Part shown: positions 51,139 through 55,955 of the stretch, piece after piece | How positions within the stretch are numbered: the stretch's first letter is position 1 | Layout: each line of letters begins with the position of its first letter | NCBI GenBank assembly: GCA_965652975.1 | Contig: CBFGYO010000004.1 | Location: forward strand, 1 to 55,955 | Direction of reading: 5' to 3' | DNA length: 55,955 nucleotides | Source of the DNA: CADEDV01 sp036374495 | GTDB lineage: Bacteria; Bacteroidota; Bacteroidia; Chitinophagales; Chitinophagaceae | Notes under the pieces: generated by a model | What the model saw: only the letters and a program-made list of their open reading frames with translations | The model's database searches: none | What the model was told of the DNA's origin: nothing | Made by a program: the position numbers and the translations under genes

Positions 51139-51247
51139 ATCCTAATTGTATAAGCAAATCCATTCAAATCTTCTTCTTTTGTAGCTATTGTGCAATACCA
51201 CTTTAGTGGTAGGTAAAAACACTGTCTGTAGAGGAAGTCATTAATTA

Positions 51248-51353
51248 GCTTTTTTACCACATAGTATTATAGTGAGCACATAGATCAACATAGTTTTGTC
51301 TACAAATGCTATGTTGATCTTATGTTTCTATGATGCTATGTGGTAAAAAAAGC
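51248..51353. repeat. Long CATAG-word inverted repeat
   Basis: Arms 51248-51293 and 51309-51353 are about 45 bases each and imperfectly complementary with a 15-base loop. The outer 17 bases (GCTTTTTTACCACATAG and its complement) and the inner 14 bases pair fully. Between them are words ending in CATAG or ATAG, partly shifted in one arm. It sits in the 427-base spacer between the small membrane peptide and the PDZ gene; the remainder of that spacer shows no other gene. Both flanks have A/T runs, so it could terminate transcription either way. Confidence 0.82.
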
Positions 51354-51565
51354 GAAGAAGGAACACTAACGAATATTTCGTAATATAGTCCCCCAATCAA
51401 GCCTGCAAGAACAAAATCATGACGTTTTCAGCCCGTTTATCACTTAAAATCACCCTTTAAAACGCACCCTGTATTTAACATTTCCGAAACTTTTCGTAAT
51501 TAAAAAAATGTCTTTATATTCGCTCTACGAAATTCAACGTAGTTTATTATAAAAAACAAAATAGT

Positions 51566-52612
51566 ATGAAACAGGCCAGTAGCAAATTCTCCTTTTTTCT
51601 CCTCCTTCTGGGTTTCCTCGTACCAGCCTCTTTGCTGGCACAGGAAGAGAAAGTTGAAAAAGTGAAAGAACAGAAAGAAACAAAAGAGAAAAAAGAAGCA
51701 GAACAAATAATCATTACCCGCAAAGGATCCAAGGATGAAAAAGTGATCGTTGAGATCAACGGCGACAAGATCACGGTCAATGGCAAATCCATTGATGAGT
51801 TGAAAGAAGATGGTGATGTGACGGTTCGCCGCAACCGTATCCGCGATGTGTGGGCTTATGCCGATGGTTTGCGTGGTGGCGGTACATATTACAATCCTGC
51901 CGAATCGTTCCAGGGCTTCCGTGTTGATTCAAACCGCGCAATGCTTGGTGTAACCACTGAAAAATCTGATGATGCCCAGGGCGTGGAAGTACAATCGATC
52001 AGTAAAGAAAGCGCCGCATCCAAAGCCGGATTGAAGGAAGGCGATGTGATAACGCGTATAAATGACAAGAAAATTGAAACACCTGACGAACTTTCTGCTG
52101 CTATTAAAGCACAAAAACCAGGTGATAAAGTATCAATTACCTATCTCCGCGATAAGAAAGAAAACAAGGCAACGGCTGAGTTAGGGAAATGGAAAGGAAC
52201 TACATTTTCAAAAACAGTACCTGGTCAAAATTTCAATTTCGATATGAACGACCTGCACCTTGACGAGATCATGCCACATGTACAGGTTGCACCAAAGGTT
52301 AGAACACCCGTGTATGGTTATCGTTCTGCCAGCGGTCCGAAACTTGGACTATCAGTACAGGACACAGATGATGGCAAAGGTGTAAAAGTGTTGGAAGTGG
52401 ATGAAGAAAGCAATGCAGCTAAAGCAGGATTGCAGGAAGATGATGTTATTACAGAGATCAATGGCAAAGCAGTCAACAGCGCCGACGAAGTAGCAAAGAT
52501 TGTTCGCGATAGCAAGGACAAACCTTCCCTGATGCTGAAATTGCAGAGAAAGGGCAAAACACAAAATGTTGAAGTAAAGATCCCGCGGAAATTAAAAACC
52601 GCAGACCTTTAG
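51566..52612 (+). CDS. Exported double-PDZ protein without protease domain
   Basis: A 348-residue protein with a signal peptide (about 1-26, ending SLLAQ). A Lys/Glu-rich segment (27-50) follows. Two PDZ domains lie at about 128-212 (AMLGVTTEKSDDAQGVEV, KAGLKEGDVITRINDKKI) and about 258-345 (LGLSVQDTDDGKGVKVLEV, KAGLQEDDVITEINGKAV). PDZ pairs like these normally follow a trypsin-like domain in DegP/HtrA, but no His-Asp-Ser triad is present. It may be a periplasmic adaptor that binds C-termini. TATATTCG about 50 bases upstream is a weak -7 candidate. Heptamer hairpin copy 5 begins right after its stop. Confidence 0.88.
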   Translation: MKQASSKFSFFLLLLGFLVPASLLAQEEKVEKVKEQKETKEKKEAEQIIITRKGSKDEKVIVEINGDKITVNGKSIDELKEDGDVTVRRNRIRDVWAYADGLRGGGTYYNPAESFQGFRVDSNRAMLGVTTEKSDDAQGVEVQSISKESAASKAGLKEGDVITRINDKKIETPDELSAAIKAQKPGDKVSITYLRDKKENKATAELGKWKGTTFSKTVPGQNFNFDMNDLHLDEIMPHVQVAPKVRTPVYGYRSASGPKLGLSVQDTDDGKGVKVLEVDEESNAAKAGLQEDDVITEINGKAVNSADEVAKIVRDSKDKPSLMLKLQRKGKTQNVEVKIPRKLKTADL

Positions 52613-52613
52613 A

Positions 52614-52697
52614 GATAAAATTTAAAAGATAAAAGATAAAAGTGGTATCTACTCGGAGTGACCGAATGGATACCACTTTTATCTTTTAACTTTTATC
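52614..52697. repeat. GNTAAAA heptamer hairpin, copy 5
   Basis: The left arm has four heptamers (GATAAAA, TTTAAAA, GATAAAA, GATAAAA) and the right three (reversed GATAAAA, GTTAAAA, GATAAAA), a difference of exactly one heptamer. The core at 52642-52676 is 35 nt with the apex TCGG-AGTGA-CCGA. It starts 2 bases after the PDZ stop codon and ends 45 bases before gatB. Confidence 0.92.
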
Positions 52698-52741
52698 TTC
52701 TCCATAAGTGCTCTCCTATTTCGCTTATTTTTGCTTTCCTG

Positions 52742-54190
52742 ATGACTCCCGTCAATCAATATGAAGTAGTGATAGGCCTGGAAGTGCACGCTCAACTACA
52801 AACAGAGAGTAAGCTTTTTTGTGGTGATAGCAGCGCATTCGGCGCGTCGCCCAATATGCATGTAAGCCCCATTACCCTCGCCCATCCGGGTACCTTGCCG
52901 AAGATGAATGCAAAAGCAATTGAATATGCTGTGCGTATGGGACTGGCGTGCCACTGTGAAATTGAGCAGTCCAATTATTTTGCACGCAAAAATTACTTCT
53001 ATCCAGATCTTCCAAAAGGCTACCAGGTATCTCAACATACAACGCCCATTTGCAAAAACGGATACGTATCCATCAACATAGCCGGTACGGAAAAACAGGT
53101 GCGGCTGAATCGTATCCACATGGAAGAAGATGCTGGTAAGAGTATCCATGATTTGGATGACGACTACACCTGTATTGATTACAATCGTGCGGGCACAGCC
53201 CTCATTGAAATTGTAACCGAACCCGATATTCGTAGCAGTGACGAAGCCTTTGCATTCTTAACCGAAGTAAGAAAGCTGGTGAGGTACCTTGGTATATGCG
53301 ATGGAAATATGGAAGAAGGAAGTTTGCGTTGCGATGCCAACATTTCTGTAAGGAAGCAGGGCGAAAAGCAGTTGGGAACAAAAGTGGAAATAAAAAATCT
53401 GAATTCGATTCGCAATGTAAAACGTGCCATTGAATATGAGGCAAAGCGGTTGACGGAAATGCTTGAAAACGGTGAAAAAATAATTCAGCAAACGAGAAGC
53501 TTTGATGCCGGAAACGGAACTACCTTCTCAACGCGCGAAAAGGAAGACGCAGACGATTACCGGTATTTTCCCGAACCTGATCTTTCACCATTTTTGATCG
53601 ACAACACCTATATTGAGAAGATTCGCAATGCACTACCGGTGTTGCAGCAGGAGCGCATTAAAAAATACAGGGAAGAGTATTCGCTTTCTCCTTATGATGC
53701 AGGTGTGTTGACAGATGATAAAGCGTTCTCAGATTATTTTGAAGAAATGATCACGTTTACTCCCAATTATAAATCCGCAGCCAACTGGATGCTTGGACCG
53801 GTTAAATCGTGGTTGAATGAGAATAATGCAGAAATCGATGCGTTTCCGATACCTGCAAAACAACTGGCACAGTTACAAAAATTGGTAGATGAAGGAAAAC
53901 TGAGTTTTTCCATCGCATCTTCGCGGATATTTCCGCGTCTATTGGCAAATACTGGTCAATCACCGGAGGAGATCGCGATTGAAAACAACCTGCTGCAGCA
54001 ATCGAATGTATCAGACATACAGCCAATAATCGATAAAGTGCTGGAGAAATTTTCAGATAAAGTGACAGAGTATAAAAAAGGAAAGAAAGGATTACTGTCT
54101 TTGTTTGTCGGCGAAGTAATAAAGCAATCGCGGGGTAAAGCAGATCCTAAAGTAACGCATGAATTATTACTTGAAAAATTAAAATCATAA
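52742..54190 (+). CDS. gatB: Aspartyl/glutamyl-tRNA amidotransferase subunit B
   Basis: A 482-residue subunit of GatCAB, which converts Glu-tRNA-Gln and Asp-tRNA-Asn to the amides. Family motifs: YEVVIGLEVHAQLQTESKLFCGD, then HPGTLPKMNAKAIEYAVRMG, then RNYFYPDLPKGYQ-type KNYFYPDLPKGYQVSQ, and the C-terminal YqeY-like tail domain. I use ATG 52742 (MTPVNQYEVVIG); the frame opens at 52658 inside the hairpin and the extra 28 residues are not family-like. The next gene starts 1 base after the stop. gatA and gatC are not in the window. Confidence 0.96.
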   Translation: MTPVNQYEVVIGLEVHAQLQTESKLFCGDSSAFGASPNMHVSPITLAHPGTLPKMNAKAIEYAVRMGLACHCEIEQSNYFARKNYFYPDLPKGYQVSQHTTPICKNGYVSINIAGTEKQVRLNRIHMEEDAGKSIHDLDDDYTCIDYNRAGTALIEIVTEPDIRSSDEAFAFLTEVRKLVRYLGICDGNMEEGSLRCDANISVRKQGEKQLGTKVEIKNLNSIRNVKRAIEYEAKRLTEMLENGEKIIQQTRSFDAGNGTTFSTREKEDADDYRYFPEPDLSPFLIDNTYIEKIRNALPVLQQERIKKYREEYSLSPYDAGVLTDDKAFSDYFEEMITFTPNYKSAANWMLGPVKSWLNENNAEIDAFPIPAKQLAQLQKLVDEGKLSFSIASSRIFPRLLANTGQSPEEIAIENNLLQQSNVSDIQPIIDKVLEKFSDKVTEYKKGKKGLLSLFVGEVIKQSRGKADPKVTHELLLEKLKS

Positions 54191-54191
54191 T

Positions 54192-55400
54192 ATGAGGTTC
54201 AATCAGGTATTATTAATGGTAGTACTGGCAGGAATGTTCTTATTAACGTCCTGCGATGACAAGCAAACCGGCGATAAGTTCGAGGTAAATGGTACTATCA
54301 GCAATAGCAGTGCTAAAATAATCTACCTGGAGGAGCTGCCAGTAGGTACCATGCAAAGCATGGTGATCGACTCAGCCAAACTGGGTGCCGACGGAAAATA
54401 TAGTTTACAGGCCCGGACAAATGAGCAAAGCATTTTCAATCTGCGACTTGATGCTTTCCAGTATCCGCTTGCGTCCTTGATCAACGATGCCAAAGTGATT
54501 ACGGTTGATGCTAAATTTACCAATAGCCAAAGTGAGTTTGCCGAAAACTACGAGGTAAAGGGTTCGCCTGTAAGTGCACAGTTAAGGGACTATATGAAAT
54601 CTCTTAATAATGATTTGCAAAGGATCTATCTTCTCAGCAAGGTAGCCGATAGTTTGCAACAAAGGGTTACACCCGACAGTGTAATGGCACCTTTAATTGC
54701 ACAACACTCATCTATAGCAGAAAAAATTAAACGTTCAAGTCTCGACGCGATTGCAAAATCTGAAAACCCTGCTTTCACGATGTTCGTTCTCGGTTATTAC
54801 CAGGCAACGGCCAACAATCCCGCATTTGGCTTACAGGGGTTAACAAATGATGAAGTAGGAGCGATTATTAATAATGTGGCTGCAAAATATCCTGATCATA
54901 GGGGAGTGGCATCTGTAAAAAAGGAGTTTGATGTACAACAACAAAAAGCACAACAGCAGCAGCAACAGGCCAGCATACCCATTTGGGTAGGGAAGACTGC
55001 ACCAGAAATCAGTTTGCCGGATATAAATGGTAAGGAAATACGGTTAAGCTCTTATAAAGGAAAATATGTGCTTGTTGATTTTTGGGCTAGCTGGTGCAAG
55101 CCTTGCCGGTATGAAAATCCTAATGTAGTAAACGCATACAATAAATATAAAGGGCAAAATTTTGATATAATAGGCGTGTCGCTGGATGAGAAAAAGGATG
55201 CCTGGATGAAAGCAATAAAAGACGACAATCTTGAGTGGACTCATATCAGCGATCTCAAGGGATGGGGTAGTGCGGTAGTTCCGATGTATGAGATTTCTGG
55301 TATTCCGTTTAATGTTTTGCTTGATCCGGATGGTAAAGTGATTGCAGAAGGATTAAGGGGTTCTGCATTAGATGCGAAACTGGGAGAGTTGTTGAAGTAA
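54192..55400 (+). CDS. TlpA-type thioredoxin lipoprotein with DUF4369-like N-domain
   Basis: A 402-residue lipoprotein. The lipobox is LLTSC with Cys20. A DUF4369-like beta domain follows (about 30-125), then a helical linker ending in a Gln-rich stretch (about 245-258). The C-terminal TlpA/ResA-like domain (from about 262) has the redox motif WCKPC with Cys302 and Cys305 and the cis-Pro segment SGIPFNVLLDPDGKV. It should be a periplasmic disulfide reductase, perhaps for cytochrome maturation, or a stress-related reductase. It starts 1 base after the gatB stop, a tight linkage that is unexpected on functional grounds. Confidence 0.91.
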   Translation: MRFNQVLLMVVLAGMFLLTSCDDKQTGDKFEVNGTISNSSAKIIYLEELPVGTMQSMVIDSAKLGADGKYSLQARTNEQSIFNLRLDAFQYPLASLINDAKVITVDAKFTNSQSEFAENYEVKGSPVSAQLRDYMKSLNNDLQRIYLLSKVADSLQQRVTPDSVMAPLIAQHSSIAEKIKRSSLDAIAKSENPAFTMFVLGYYQATANNPAFGLQGLTNDEVGAIINNVAAKYPDHRGVASVKKEFDVQQQKAQQQQQQASIPIWVGKTAPEISLPDINGKEIRLSSYKGKYVLVDFWASWCKPCRYENPNVVNAYNKYKGQNFDIIGVSLDEKKDAWMKAIKDDNLEWTHISDLKGWGSAVVPMYEISGIPFNVLLDPDGKVIAEGLRGSALDAKLGELLK

Positions 55401-55428
55401 TAAGTATCCCGATCAGCTGCAGGGAAAA

Positions 55429-55955
55429 TTATTCAAGTGAATTATAATATATAATTATTCGCTGGAAGTCTTTCGTGGACTTACATTTGATATTGTTATT
55501 CGTAATATAGTTGTCAATTCTTTCCCGCTTATCAGCTAATGCTGTTAATATAAAAGTGCGGCTTTTTTCAAGTTTTTCATATTCGCCGTTTGCCAGGCGC
55601 AGATATTCGGTTTCTTTACGATCATAATGGCGCGTAATTGTTGCGTCACCATATTTTTTTTCATCACGATAGGTAATACTTATTTTTTTCAGTAGCGAAA
55701 CTTTTCCTGAATCCAACACCTGGTAGATCTTGGCATCCGGGTGATTTAAAACTCCGGTACTGCTTACAAGTACAATATTTACCTGGCTTCCATCTTCTGT
55801 TTTCAATGCTGGAAATCGAATGCTCCTGATGGCTTGCGCTGCAAGCATTTCACTACCATCTTCTGCGAGGTACTGAACCTTAAGATCTACAATATTAAAT
55901 TTGATGCGGACATCCTTATATACTTTACCGCCAGTGCTGGTAATTTCTGCCCATA
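55429..55955 (-). CDS. Uncharacterised protein, 5' end cut by the window edge
   Basis: The frame is open from the window edge to the stop at 55429, giving at least 175 residues; no start is needed at the internal ATG 55848 because the upstream codons in frame (WAEITSTGGKVYKDV...) are also coding. The visible part is beta-rich and ends in CKSTKDFQRIIIYYNSLE. ITYRDEKKYGDATITRHY and YEKLEKSRTFIL suggest a secreted or periplasmic protein. No family is recognised. It converges on the TlpA gene with 28 bases between stops. Confidence 0.7.
   Translation of the reverse strand, partial: WAEITSTGGKVYKDVRIKFNIVDLKVQYLAEDGSEMLAAQAIRSIRFPALKTEDGSQVNIVLVSSTGVLNHPDAKIYQVLDSGKVSLLKKISITYRDEKKYGDATITRHYDRKETEYLRLANGEYEKLEKSRTFILTALADKRERIDNYITNNNIKCKSTKDFQRIIIYYNSLE

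Noticed and set aside
1..55955. tRNA, rRNA, insertion sequence, prophage or integrase
   Set aside because: Every gap between genes was read; no cloverleaf-like segment with a T-loop GTTCGANNC box, no transposase or integrase-like protein, and no att-like direct repeats were found.

Overview
The window is a chromosomal stretch of a Bacteroidota bacterium, most likely family Chitinophagaceae. The evidence is the mutY-ssb-gldE-gldD gliding-motility gene order, a DUF5777 beta-barrel protein, TlpA/DUF4369 and TPR lipoproteins, a two-component-regulator-propeller histidine kinase, promoter-like TTG-N17-20-TAnnTTTG boxes, and the lack of obvious Shine-Dalgarno sequences. It looks like core genome: no transposase, phage, CRISPR, rRNA or tRNA gene was seen.

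Layout. 0.2-4.3 kb: a membrane zinc peptidase converges on a leftward block (HU-like protein, TPR protein, a 31-residue COX24/mS38-like protein, RNase G). 4.4-10 kb: mutY, ssb, gldE, gldD and a TPR membrane protein. 10-13.3 kb: DUF3109 protein, LutB and a polysaccharide-deacetylase-like protein. 13.4-18.7 kb, leftward: DinB-like protein, ComEC, PurH and a DMT permease. 19-21.7 kb: an uncharacterised soluble protein, then a multi-TM protein overlapping a small histidine kinase and its NarL-type regulator. 21.8-25.4 kb, leftward: CarB without its allosteric domain, and a lipoprotein. 25.6-29.2 kb: M23 peptidase, Bcp peroxiredoxin and two lipoproteins. 29.4-33.3 kb: a propeller histidine kinase and its regulator. 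33.4-38.4 kb: alpha/beta hydrolase, His-rich TPR protein, PepSY-like protein, DUF5777 barrel and a DUF4157-like protein. 38.4-45.8 kb: BirA diverges from RsfS, FtsH, LutC, a GGCT-like protein, LpxH, a propeller-like secreted protein and MscS. 45.9-48.1 kb, leftward: thioredoxin-like protein, MerR regulator and M23 peptidase. 48.2-55.4 kb: AlaS, an antisense 45-residue membrane peptide, a double-PDZ protein, GatB and a TlpA-type lipoprotein. A truncated gene runs off the right edge.

The most unusual signal is intergenic. At least five places, usually directly behind a stop codon, carry one kind of hairpin: an exactly 35-nt core with a TCGG-N5-CCGA apex, flanked by inverted arrays of the heptamer GNTAAAA. 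The two arms often differ by exactly one heptamer. Other spacers hold hairpins with different 7- or 8-base words (GCTNCGA, GCTACAA, AAAATGTG, CATAG-type). One locus nests GC-rich heptamers inside an A-rich heptamer stem. This looks like a family of word-built, slippage-prone terminator or REP-like elements. Other leads are the multi-TM/kinase/regulator triad, a TPR protein whose C-terminus is an unrecognised membrane module, a perfect 15-bp inverted repeat in front of gldE, and two very small genes.
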